A stretch of 59,487 bases of DNA from Sulfuricaulis sp. (GTDB taxonomy: Bacteria; Pseudomonadota; Gammaproteobacteria; Acidiferrobacterales; Sulfurifustaceae), in assembly GCA_024654125.1 (NCBI GenBank), contig JANLIC010000074.1, positions 1-59,487 on the forward strand, given 5' to 3'. Of the stretch, positions 14,512 through 20,881 are shown piece after piece. The notes beneath the pieces are model-generated. The model searched no databases. It was not told the origin of the DNA and saw nothing but the letters and a program-made list of their open reading frames with translations. Each line of letters starts with the position of its first letter. Position 1 is the first letter of the stretch. Both the position numbers and the translations under genes were made by a program.

Positions 14512-15162
14512 CTATGCCGTGGTTCCGCCCGCCGCAGGAGCATTCGCAATTCCTACCGCGCGCGTGTTGGCAGCGCGCATCGCACTTGTGCAGGCTTCAC
14601 GGAGCGCGGCCAAGCCGGCGTCGCCAACGATCGAGCGTAGCTTCAGCGCAATATCAAGGCACGCCTTATAGATGCGCTCGGCTTCGCGGCTGTCTGTGTC
14701 GTACCCGTAATCGCCGGCCCACTCTTCGAATACGCCTGCGTCAAGCACGCTCGCGTCCAGTATGAGCGAGGACATAACATCGGTCACGGACGGCGCAAGG
14801 ATGGGTTTCTGACCCATAGGGATACTACCTAAGTTCAACGAGATCGCCCGGTAAGTTTTCCCGGTCTCGCAGGCGTACTTAATCGCCTCGAACTCGTCTA
14901 CTGTCAGCCGGCCGGACCAGGACTGTTTGTAGCCCGGAATATGCCCGATCCCCGCGCTGTAATCCGTGGTGATCGATCGGCCGCCCTTGCTGATCGTGAT
15001 CTTCCAGTTCAGCGAATAATCGCTCGGCTTGACCGGCGGTTTTTTCGCGTTGCGGCTCTTACTCCAAGGCACAAACTCCGCGCTGTAAGTCAGGCCTAGC
15101 GCGTCTATTGCTGCCTGCAGTGTTTCGGGTTGCTGCTTCTGTTCGTAGTCCATGATGTGCAT
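14512..15162 (-). CDS. Conserved phage hypothetical protein
   Basis: 216 residues, MHIMDYEQKQQPETLQ, with possible start at the second Met. Residues 25-100 (L-T-Y-S-A-E-F-V-P-W-S-K-S-R-N-A, S-L-N-W-K-I-T-I-S-K-G-G, G-H-I-P-G-Y) resemble a widespread phage early protein of unknown function. The middle portion has G-S-I-P and V-L-D-A-G-V-F-E-E-W-A motifs also seen in those relatives. Role unknown. Confidence 0.75.
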   Translation of the reverse strand: MHIMDYEQKQQPETLQAAIDALGLTYSAEFVPWSKSRNAKKPPVKPSDYSLNWKITISKGGRSITTDYSAGIGHIPGYKQSWSGRLTVDEFEAIKYACETGKTYRAISLNLGSIPMGQKPILAPSVTDVMSSLILDASVLDAGVFEEWAGDYGYDTDSREAERIYKACLDIALKLRSIVGDAGLAALREACTSAMRAANTRAVGIANAPAAGGTTA

Positions 15163-15246
15163 TCCCTCAATAGGCGAATCACTGCCGGAATCCGCCGGCC
15201 CGGTAACGCTCTCTCACCTGCCCGGACTGGCGCAGGAGGCAGGGCG
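15163..15246 (-). repeat. GC-rich structured spacer, variant of the operon repeat
   Basis: An 84-base spacer between 15247 (stop of the upstream gene) and 15162. In the transcript it begins CGCCCTGCCTCC, as does the spacer at 15445-15541, and contains inverted segments such as GGGCCGGCGGATTCCGGC. It ends with GAGGGAATGCACATC before the next ATG. Confidence 0.45.
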
Positions 15247-15444
15247 CTAGTCGTGCGACTGGTATCGGACATGCACGCCGCGTGCCTTCTGCCGTGCGGT
15301 CGCGCTAGTGATGGCTACCGCCCCCGCGGTCACGGCGACAAACGCATCCCGGGTAGCGCGCGACGGAAATGCATGCTGCGTGATGCCGATGGAATGCTGT
15401 TCGATTGCGTAAAACCGGCTGCGATTCGGATGATTGTTGCTCAT
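15247..15444 (-). CDS. Small hypothetical protein sharing the MSNNHPNRSR leader, copy A
   Basis: 65 residues. The first ten (M-S-N-N-H-P-N-R-S-R) and the upstream 15 bases are identical to those of the gene at 15542-15754; the rest is unrelated. The body, about F-P-S-R-A-T-R-D-A-F-V-A-V-T-A-G, may form one or two helices. Function unknown. Confidence 0.55.
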   Translation of the reverse strand: MSNNHPNRSRFYAIEQHSIGITQHAFPSRATRDAFVAVTAGAVAITSATARQKARGVHVRYQSHD

Positions 15445-15541
15445 GATTTGCTTTCTGCCCCAGTTCCCGAGGCGCGGTGCCAGCGATCCGGCTGGCGCGG
15501 TCCTCTCGCCCGTCCTGTCACGGCGGGCTGGAGGCAGGGCG
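15445..15541 (-). repeat. Structured spacer
   Basis: Between the stop at 15542 and the ATG at 15444. In the transcript: CGCCCTGCCTCC, a GCCCGCCGTGACAGGACGGGC hairpin, GCCAGCCGGATCGCTGGC hairpin, then ACCGCGCCTCGGGAACTGGGGC, whose end matches the repeat at 15766-15847. It is mosaic: the start matches the 15163-15246 spacer and the end matches the long repeat. Confidence 0.55.
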
Positions 15542-15754
15542 CTAGGCTGCTTTGACCCGCGCGAGCCGCGTCAGATTCGGGCGCGGGGAATACTCGCCCG
15601 CGATCGCGAGTGCCTCGGTCCGCGGCCAGCCCACGCAATCCTCGGCGTGCTCGTCCGTGTCGAGATACCCGCCAGGTGCGAGGATGTCGCCGCGCTCGAA
15701 TACGAGGCCGTAGGTTTGCGTCGTGCGGCTGCGATTCGGATGATTGTTGCTCAT
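15542..15754 (-). CDS. Small hypothetical protein sharing the MSNNHPNRSR leader, copy B
   Basis: 70 residues. After the shared leader it reads T-T-Q-T-Y-G-L-V-F-E-R-G-D-I-L-A-P-G-G-Y-L-D-T-D-E-H-A-E-D. No domain recognised. The much longer upstream reading of this frame is antisense to the next gene's frame and was rejected. The ATG at 15754 follows GCAGAAAGCAAATC, with no strong Shine-Dalgarno. Confidence 0.55.
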   Translation of the reverse strand: MSNNHPNRSRTTQTYGLVFERGDILAPGGYLDTDEHAEDCVGWPRTEALAIAGEYSPRPNLTRLARVKAA

Positions 15755-15765
15755 GATTTGCTTTC

Positions 15766-15847
15766 TGCCCCTGTCCCCGAGGCGCGGTGCGAGTGTGCCG
15801 ACTCGCGGCGGCATTCCGCTACCCGGGCACGCCGGGCAGGGGAATCT
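15766..15847 (-). repeat. 82-base intergenic repeat, copy 1
   Basis: Identical over 82 bases to 17214-17295. In the transcript it starts at the stop codon of the 15846 gene and ends shortly before the ATG at 15754. It contains a perfect GCGAGT/ACTCGC stem with a CGGCAC loop, a CCCGGCGTGCCCGGG hairpin, and outer CCCCTG/CAGGGG arms, so the whole spacer can fold as one closed structure. Confidence 0.75.
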
Positions 15848-16301
15848 AAACGCACGTGGTGTTTTGATCGGCCATTTGGCGTGACTGGCTTTCGTCGTAG
15901 CCTTGCGCGCGGGCTTTGCGGAAACGCTCCTGCCATGCGAAGTAGCGGTCCAGTTCGCGCATGTCGCTATCCGTAAGGTGGGACTGCAGCCCGCTGTAGG
16001 AGCCGGCATTCTGGGCGATATGGTGTGCGCAGTGACTACGGCATTGCGCTTCGGAATCGCCGAAACTAGAACAAGAGCCGTAAGCGGGTCCGGACTTGGT
16101 ATCTGGATAGATGATTTTGTACGACCAACCACTCGGCTCGCGGAAAATGACGCCGATCAGATCAAAGTGGCGAATGATGAACGGCGTATATCCGCCGTCC
16201 AGGACCGCCTCAATTTTGCGGGCGGCATCCTGTTTGGCTAGTTTGACAGTCGCCCCTTGCCCTTCCATGCCGCAGTACGTTAGCGTGATCTTCGTTGTCA
16301 T
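15846..16301 (-). CDS. Hypothetical protein, 151 residues
   Basis: MTTKITLTYCGMEGQGATVKLAKQDA, then a beta-rich part with R-H-F-D-L-I-G-V-I-F-R-E-P-S-G-W-S-Y and a C-terminal helix (E-L-D-R-Y-F-A-W-Q-E-R-F-R-K-A-R). Comparable small early proteins are found in other phages. It has a GAAGGGAGA ribosome-binding site. Function unknown. Confidence 0.65.
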   Translation of the reverse strand: MTTKITLTYCGMEGQGATVKLAKQDAARKIEAVLDGGYTPFIIRHFDLIGVIFREPSGWSYKIIYPDTKSGPAYGSCSSFGDSEAQCRSHCAHHIAQNAGSYSGLQSHLTDSDMRELDRYFAWQERFRKARAQGYDESQSRQMADQNTTCV

Positions 16302-16383
16302 TGCCGTTCTCCCTTCAATCGCCAGTCATCGGGCTGGCACGCATTCCGCTACCCGCGAGTGCGGGCAGGGGAATCTAGGCGGC
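16302..16383 (-). repeat. Shorter relative of the 82-base spacer
   Basis: In the transcript: ATTCCCCTGCCCGCACTCGCGGGTAGCGGAATGC, the same frame as the 82-base repeat but with a different hairpin (CCCGCACTCGCGGG), then GCCAGCCCGATGACTGGC hairpin and a GAAGGGAGAAC ribosome-binding site. Confidence 0.6.
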
Positions 16384-16710
16384 CTACGTGTCAGTCTGTG
16401 AAATGTGAAAGACCGTAGTCATGCGCGGCGCCCGCCATGCTTCAACCTTGCGCTCGCCGTTTTCCTCCACAACCTTATCCATCGGGACATACGTGCAGAC
16501 CTTCACGCCATGTTCGCCTTTGCGAACCGAGCGGCCGAGCGCTTTCCAGGCGTGGAATGTAAACACGTTGACGCGCGGCTCAATCTGGTCGGCTGGTATT
16601 CCCTTAGCAGCGAAACCCTCAAAGATCGCCGCGTAATTTGCCATACTGGCATTGTTGCGCGCGTTCGATAACGCTTGTTGTTGTATCGCCTTCTGGTTCA
16701 TGCTGTCCAT
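16384..16710 (-). CDS. ArdC-like N-terminal (ssDNA-binding) domain protein
   Basis: 108 residues, MDSMNQKAIQQQALSN. Residues 45-75 read V-F-T-F-H-A-W-K-A-L-G-R-S-V-R-K-G-E-H-G, the signature of the ArdC N-terminal domain (DUF1738) seen in antirestriction proteins and phage proteins; it ends V-F-H-I-S-Q-T-D. No metallopeptidase domain follows, so only the DNA-binding part is present. Start fixed by GGAAGGGAGAAC before the ATG at 16710. Confidence 0.75.
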   Translation of the reverse strand: MDSMNQKAIQQQALSNARNNASMANYAAIFEGFAAKGIPADQIEPRVNVFTFHAWKALGRSVRKGEHGVKVCTYVPMDKVVEENGERKVEAWRAPRMTTVFHISQTDT

Positions 16711-16733
16711 TGCGTTCTCCCTTCCGTGGTTAA

Positions 16734-16985
16734 TCAAGACTCGTCGATGTGCTCTGCGATTGCCATAAGCTCGTTACGCACCCCGAGCAAGGCATCAATG
16801 CGCTGCTGGTGTTCGGCAATGGCTTTGCGCGTTGCGTCGTCGCCTTGCACGTAATAGTCACGCCCATTTGGTTGCGCCTCTGTTACCGCCGCGAGAGCGT
16901 CGTTGATGGCAGCGCAAGCAGAACAGAGTCCGTCGATGAGTGCCTGTTTGCCCGTGCCGTTGCTGTGGATTGTCGGGTACATCAT
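16734..16985 (-). CDS. Conserved phage helical protein
   Basis: 83 residues, MMYPTIHSNGTGKQAL. The pattern 'P-T-I-H-x-N-G-T ... L-I-D-x-L-C-x-A ... P-N-G-R-D-Y-Y-V-Q-G ... L-x-x-V-R-x-E-L' is common in phage and prophage early genes. No biochemical function is known. GGAGGGACACG precedes the start. Confidence 0.75.
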   Translation of the reverse strand: MMYPTIHSNGTGKQALIDGLCSACAAINDALAAVTEAQPNGRDYYVQGDDATRKAIAEHQQRIDALLGVRNELMAIAEHIDES

Positions 16986-17053
16986 TTTCGTGTCCCTCCG
17001 TTATCTGGCCAGTCGCCATTCGGGGCGCTGTGCTAGCCGCCCAGGATGGGGAC

Positions 17054-17209
17054 TCAAAGGGTCGGCTTCCCTTCGTCGTCCAGGTGCGCCGCGATCCATT
17101 CCAGGGCGGCGCCCTGGAATTTGAAAAACCCAAGACCCCCTACAGGGGTCCCATCGAGGTAGAGAATTTCCCACCCGCTGCCTGGCACGTACACTGCATT
17201 CATTTTCAT
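17054..17209 (-). CDS. 51-residue hypothetical protein
   Basis: M-K-M-N-A-V-Y-V-P-G-S-G-W-E-I-L-Y-L-D-G, then F-F-K-F-Q-G-A-A-L-E-W-I-A-A-H-L. A beta-hairpin followed by a helix, too short for a domain call. A CAGGAGATGAAA site follows directly after the 82-base repeat. Confidence 0.6.
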   Translation of the reverse strand: MKMNAVYVPGSGWEILYLDGTPVGGLGFFKFQGAALEWIAAHLDDEGKPTL

Positions 17210-17213
17210 CTCC

Positions 17214-17295
17214 TGCCCCTGTCCCCGAGGCGCGGTGCGAGTGTGCCGACTCGCGGCGGCATTCCGCTACCCGGGCACGCCGGGCAGGGGAATCT
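17214..17295 (-). repeat. 82-base intergenic repeat, copy 2
   Basis: Identical to 15766-15847, again lying between a stop codon (TAA at 17297-17295) and the next gene's ribosome-binding site (CAGGAGATG). Same hairpin set as copy 1. Confidence 0.75.
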
Positions 17296-17522
17296 TAGAG
17301 CTGCACGGGCTGTTGACCCCGCGCTTTACGGCACGGTACGCAGTGGCAAACCGTGCCGGTTACCGCGGCGGCAGCATGCCACGCGCCGCACGGTTTGCCG
17401 GCTGCCGCAGTAGATACGCACAGCGCCAGCATTGCGGAGCCAGCGGGTGACTGGGCGTCGAAACCGCGAACGTAATTCCGCAGTATCCGGGTCCAGTATT
17501 GATCGGGTGTTTCGGTCGCCAT
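17295..17522 (-). CDS. Small Cys-containing protein
   Basis: 75 residues, MATETPDQYWTRILRN, GGGAGAACAGC ribosome-binding site. C-terminal C-H-C-V-P-C-R-K-A-R could bind zinc with earlier Cys residues. Function unknown. Confidence 0.55.
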   Translation of the reverse strand: MATETPDQYWTRILRNYVRGFDAQSPAGSAMLALCVSTAAAGKPCGAWHAAAAVTGTVCHCVPCRKARGQQPVQL

Positions 17523-17706
17523 GCTGTTCTCCCTATCGCCCCGGTCGCCCGGTACGCCCACCTACATGCACGCATCATGCCAGCCATTGCGGCATGCTCG
17601 CTCCAGTAGCGATTCAGCTACAGCGCCAACAAACTGACACAATCCCGACACTTTCGACGAGATTCCGACAGCCACCACTACCAATGGCATAATGCATGCC
17701 AGACCG
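17523..17706 (-). other. Gap with no gene recognised
   Basis: 184 bases between two leftward genes. Short open frames here have no ribosome-binding sites. Nothing beyond the ribosome-binding site of the 17522 gene can be supported. Confidence 0.4.
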
Positions 17707-18126
17707 TCAGATATCACCCTCGTTAACACTGAGCGGCCCCGCACCATCAACGATCACGCCAGCCCGCGCATCCTCGATCCACTGCGACCGCTCGTTGATC
17801 ACCTGCAGATCCTGCAGATCCTGCGGGTACACACTCTGATCCGGCCGCGGGGCTCGCACACTCCGATCGGGCTGACGAGTGCGCCCAGGTCCAGGCGCCG
17901 GCGCTGGCGTCTCCTCCGGTATCCAGTACAACGTACGCGCCAGCCCCCAGCGCTCCCGCCGCGCGAACAGCCGCCCACTCGATATCCATATCAGTACCTG
18001 CTGCCTACTCACACCCACTCGCCGCGCATAATCGGCCACACTCAGACAACCACGTCGGAGTTCGGCGCGCTCCAGCGCCTCACGCTTGCGCCACGCAAAC
18101 CAGCGATCCCAGTAATCATCAATCAT
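17707..18126 (-). CDS. HTH regulator at the head of the second leftward operon
   Basis: 139 residues, MIDDYWDRWFAWRKRE. The N-terminal half has an HTH: C-L-S-V-A-D-Y-A-R-R-V-G-V-S-R-Q-Q-V-L-I-W, followed by S-G-R-L-F-A (wing-like). The second half is Pro/Arg-rich then helical. The ATG at 18126 follows GAGGGATACG; a longer in-frame start at 18183 lies inside the promoter. Its place beside paired TTGACAAT sites and iterons suggests a repressor of the divergent control region. Confidence 0.7.
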   Translation of the reverse strand: MIDDYWDRWFAWRKREALERAELRRGCLSVADYARRVGVSRQQVLIWISSGRLFARRERWGLARTLYWIPEETPAPAPGPGRTRQPDRSVRAPRPDQSVYPQDLQDLQVINERSQWIEDARAGVIVDGAGPLSVNEGDI

Positions 18127-18154
18127 CGTCGTATCCCTCATCCGCAAAAATGAG

Positions 18155-18183
18155 ATTGTCAAGCCAATGTCACTAATTGTCAA
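18155..18183 (-). promoter_or_regulatory. Leftward promoter with tandem TTGACAAT
   Basis: On the minus strand TTGACA (18183-18178), 17 bases, then GACAAT (18160-18155), four of six matches to the -10 consensus. The 8-mer TTGACAAT occurs twice, exactly 21 bases apart, so these may also be operator sites on one face of the helix. Confidence 0.5.
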
Positions 18184-18191
18184 TACGTTGA

Positions 18192-18269
18192 GTGCGGGGA
18201 GTGCGTGGAGCTTGTCAGTGCGCTGACGTGCGTGGAGTTTGCGGGATACTGATGTTGTCAGTGCGCTGA
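18192..18269. repeat. Iteron-like direct repeats
   Basis: TTGTCAGTGCGCTGA occurs at 18212-18226 and 18255-18269 (43 bases apart), and GTGCGTGGAG or GTGCGGGGAG at 18192, 18201 and 18228. The 15-mers hold an imperfect palindrome CAGTGCGCTG. They lie just upstream of the leftward promoter. Confidence 0.6.
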
Positions 18270-18779
18270 TGTACGTGCCGCACGGGTGAGGAAAGAGAGC
18301 GTATAGGGGGTGTTGAGATTTCGACAGATAAACCTATACCCCTAGACCCTACCACTGAGGCGAAACCAGCGTACATGCGCACACTGACAAGTTCGCCGCC
18401 GGCCCCCGGCCCCCGGCTGCCTGGTGGACAGGTGCGCTGCAGCCGTAGCCCTCGGGCACGAGCCGGCCTGGGCGGCCACCAGATGGCAGCCAGGACGCCC
18501 CAGGTCTGGGCCCAGGTCCGGGTCGACCTCCAGCCTGTGGATAGATCTGCACCAGGTTGGTGATTTCGGCCCATTCCGGGCTTGGGGCGCCGAAATAACG
18601 CCGGGAACCGTTCTCATCGGAGTGCTAAGTGGCTGATTAGCATAGCATTGCTGCAGTGCGAGACGCACAATATCTATTCTGTTAAATCGCCGACCTGGTG
18701 TTGATCGGCCGACAGCACACCAGATAGCGAGCGCTCACCAACGCCAGTGAGCATCCACTAACCCATCGACGCATAGCCG

Positions 18780-18857
18780 AGCCCCCGGGGGTGGCTTCGT
18801 TGGGACTCCCAGGGCGGCAGGCCGGGGCGGCTGGACCGCTTCCTTGGCCCGGGGGCT
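18780..18857. ncRNA. Candidate structured RNA
   Basis: Perfect 10-base inverted arms AGCCCCCGGG (18780-18789) and CCCGGGGGCT (18848-18857) close a 58-base GC-rich interior with smaller hairpins (GGGACTCCC, GCGGCTGGACCGC). No coding frame explains it. Could equally be a DNA site; strand unknown. Confidence 0.35.
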
Positions 18858-18889
18858 ATCGCATTCCCTGCGCACTGCCCCTTTCTGCC

Positions 18890-18923
18890 GTTGTACCGCC
18901 ACATAATATAGTTGTATCGCTAC
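18890..18923 (+). promoter_or_regulatory. Paired 13-base repeats around an AT-rich box
   Basis: GTTGTACCGCCAC (18890-18902) and GTTGTATCGCTAC (18911-18923), 21 bases apart, flank ATAATATA. There is no good -35 box, so this may be the activator-dependent or phage-specific promoter of the rightward cassette. Confidence 0.35.
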
Positions 18924-18983
18924 GCGGGTGGTGGTATGAAAGGGTTTGCTAGGTGGGGGTGTGTTGAGGGTTAGGTGAGGCGG

Positions 18984-19961
18984 ATGACGATCACCGAGCG
19001 CATTGACGCGATCACGGGGTTGGTGCCGGAGGTGTGCTGCGAGGCTCCGCCAGCGCCGCGGAGCGTGAAGATCGAGTTGACGGGGCGCTGCAACTACGCC
19101 TGTTCGTTCTGCGCGCTGAGGACCCGCGAGAAGCAGCCGGCGCTGGACATGGATTTCGGGCTGTTCACCCGGATGACTCGCCAGATGCGCGAAGCCGGGG
19201 TGGAGGAAATCGGGATTTTTTACCTGGGCGAGACGCTCACGAACCCGGTGCTGGCGGTGGCCGCGGTGGATTACCTGAAGCGCGACCTTGGGATGCCGTA
19301 CGTGTTCCTGACCTCGAATGGATCGTTGGCGACCGAGCCGATTGTTCGGGGGTTGATGCGCGCGGGGCTGGATTCGCTGAAGTGGTCGGTGAACGCGTGC
19401 GATGTGGCGCAGTTCGAGAATCTGATGGGGGTGAAGCCGAAGCTGTTCGAGCGGGCGCTTCATAACATCAAGGGGGCGTGGGGGGTGCGCGAGCGCGGCG
19501 GGTTCAAGACGGGGTTGTACGCCTCCTCGATTCAGTACGACGATGAGCAGCGCGTGAAGATGGAGGCGCTGCTGGATGCGCGCGTACGGCCGTTCGTGGA
19601 CGAGCACTATTTCCTGCCGCTTTACACGATGGGGATGTTCAGTGAGCAGTTCAAGGCGAAGTTGGGCTACACGCCGTTTGCCGGGAACGTCGGGCGGCTG
19701 GATAGGCTGCGCGATCCGCTGCCGTGCTGGTCGGCATTTAGTGAGGGGCACGTTCGTAGCGACGGGCATCTCTCGGTGTGCTGCTTCGGGGCTGATGAGC
19801 GCTTTGATGCCGGGGATCTTACTCGGCAGACGTTCATGGAGGCGTGGCACTCGGAGACATTTCGGGCGATCCGGCGGGCGCAGTTGAGGGCTGCAGAGGA
19901 GGGGTTTGATGCGCTGAAGGGCACGATGTGCGAGGCGTGCGTCGGGTGGGGTGGGGTGTGA
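18984..19961 (+). CDS. Radical SAM/SPASM-like enzyme
   Basis: 325 residues. Radical SAM enzymes bind a 4Fe-4S cluster through CxxxCxxC; here C-N-Y-A-C-S-F-C at about residues 35-42, after I-E-L-T-G-R. The C-terminal part has the SPASM-type layout: P-C-W-S-A-F near residue 248, V-C-C-F-G-A-D at about 270 and C-E-A-C near the end. Likely acts on a sugar, peptide or nucleotide; being first in a sugar cassette suggests a sugar, but this is not shown. ATG at 18984 follows GTGAGGCGG; a GTG at 18975 is the alternative. Confidence 0.85.
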   Translation: MTITERIDAITGLVPEVCCEAPPAPRSVKIELTGRCNYACSFCALRTREKQPALDMDFGLFTRMTRQMREAGVEEIGIFYLGETLTNPVLAVAAVDYLKRDLGMPYVFLTSNGSLATEPIVRGLMRAGLDSLKWSVNACDVAQFENLMGVKPKLFERALHNIKGAWGVRERGGFKTGLYASSIQYDDEQRVKMEALLDARVRPFVDEHYFLPLYTMGMFSEQFKAKLGYTPFAGNVGRLDRLRDPLPCWSAFSEGHVRSDGHLSVCCFGADERFDAGDLTRQTFMEAWHSETFRAIRRAQLRAAEEGFDALKGTMCEACVGWGGV

Positions 19962-19990
19962 AACGCAGTGTGGATAAGAGGTCAGCCGCG

Positions 19991-20161
19991 ATGATCACGC
20001 ACGAAAAGGCAATACGCAGGCTGAAGGCATGCCAGCCGCCGCACTATGACGACGATCGCGAGCACGCGCAGAGCCGCGCAACGGCCGTGCTGCTCGAATT
20101 CCTGCGTTCAGTCGGATATGGCGACATCGCTGAGGAATGGAACAAGACGCAGGTTTGGTGA
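19991..20161 (+). CDS. Small hypothetical protein
   Basis: 56 residues from the ATG at 19991 (AAGAGG site 9 bases upstream), MITHEKAIRRLKACQP. A GTG at 19958, overlapping the previous stop, would add 11 residues. It is helical, ending Y-G-D-I-A-E-E-W-N-K. Function unknown. Confidence 0.55.
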   Translation: MITHEKAIRRLKACQPPHYDDDREHAQSRATAVLLEFLRSVGYGDIAEEWNKTQVW

Positions 20162-20185
20162 AAAAGGTGAGAACCCAAATTCAGG

Positions 20186-20881
20186 ATGATAAAAATCTTC
20201 TGCGGCATCGATGATCGCGAGCGGGTCGGCCTGTCGGTATTTTCCTCCTCGGTCTGGCGGCGCGCTTCCTCGCCAGTTTCCATCACCCCTATCGGCTCGC
20301 TCGTTCCTTCGGACGGCGCAACGACGTTTACCGCCTCGCGGCTGCTGGTTCCATACCTGTGCGGCTACGAGGGCTGGGCGCTGTGGATGGACGGCTCGGA
20401 CATGCTGTGCCTGGGCGACGTGGCTGAGTTGTGGGCGTTGCTGGATGGGCGCTACGCCGTGCAGGTTGTGAAGCACGATTACCGGACGCGCTATCCGGTG
20501 AAGTTCCTGGGGCAGTCCAATCCGGATTACCCGCGCAAAAACTGGGCGAGCGTGATGCTGATGAACTGCGCGCACCCGGCCTGGATGGGTCTGCGGAAGC
20601 CGCCCACTGGGCGCGCGAATCGCCTGGATTGGATTGCCGAGGACCTGATCGGCGAGCTGCCGCGAGAGTGGAATCACTTGGTCTGCGAGCCGAACCAGTG
20701 CGAGGAAGCAGAGGCGAAGCTGCTGCATTTCACGCTCGGGATTCCGGAGTGGCCGCCCTACAACAACTGGTTTCCTTCAAGCGATGCGTGGCGGCGCGAA
20801 TGTGCGGCGATGATGTATTTCGAGATGGACCCGCGGATCGTTGCGGGGCGGGTATTGCAACCTCATGCGGAGAGTGCATGA
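20186..20881 (+). CDS. Glycosyltransferase-like protein
   Basis: 231 residues. M-I-K-I-F-C-G-I-D-D-R-E starts a nucleotide-sugar-binding fold and A-L-W-M-D-G-S-D-M-L-C-L-G-D-V-A-E-L (about residues 66-83) carries the D-x-D-like metal site, in the family-8-like pattern of phage and cell-surface glycosyltransferases. The later N-W-A-S-V-M-L-M-N-C also fits. Would transfer a sugar from a nucleotide donor, perhaps the one made downstream; the acceptor is unknown. Confidence 0.75.
   Translation: MIKIFCGIDDRERVGLSVFSSSVWRRASSPVSITPIGSLVPSDGATTFTASRLLVPYLCGYEGWALWMDGSDMLCLGDVAELWALLDGRYAVQVVKHDYRTRYPVKFLGQSNPDYPRKNWASVMLMNCAHPAWMGLRKPPTGRANRLDWIAEDLIGELPREWNHLVCEPNQCEEAEAKLLHFTLGIPEWPPYNNWFPSSDAWRRECAAMMYFEMDPRIVAGRVLQPHAESA

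Larger units (their letters stand above)
18127..18983. other. 857-base control region
   Basis: Separates the leftward operon (ending 18126) from the rightward cassette (from 18984). It holds a leftward promoter, direct repeats at 18192-18269, a GTATAGG/CCTATAC inverted repeat (18301 and 18333), the 18780-18857 structure and paired 13-base repeats at 18890-18923. Open frames here lack ribosome-binding sites, including the long antisense frame at 18735-19850. Could include the replication origin (inference from iterons only). Confidence 0.55.

Noticed and set aside
18301-18339. GTATAGG/CCTATAC inverted repeat as a terminator
   Set aside because: The stem is only 7 bases with a 25-base loop and no T run.
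18735-19850. 371-residue minus-strand frame
   Set aside because: Antisense to the radical SAM gene and lacking a ribosome-binding site or domain; a GC-rich shadow.
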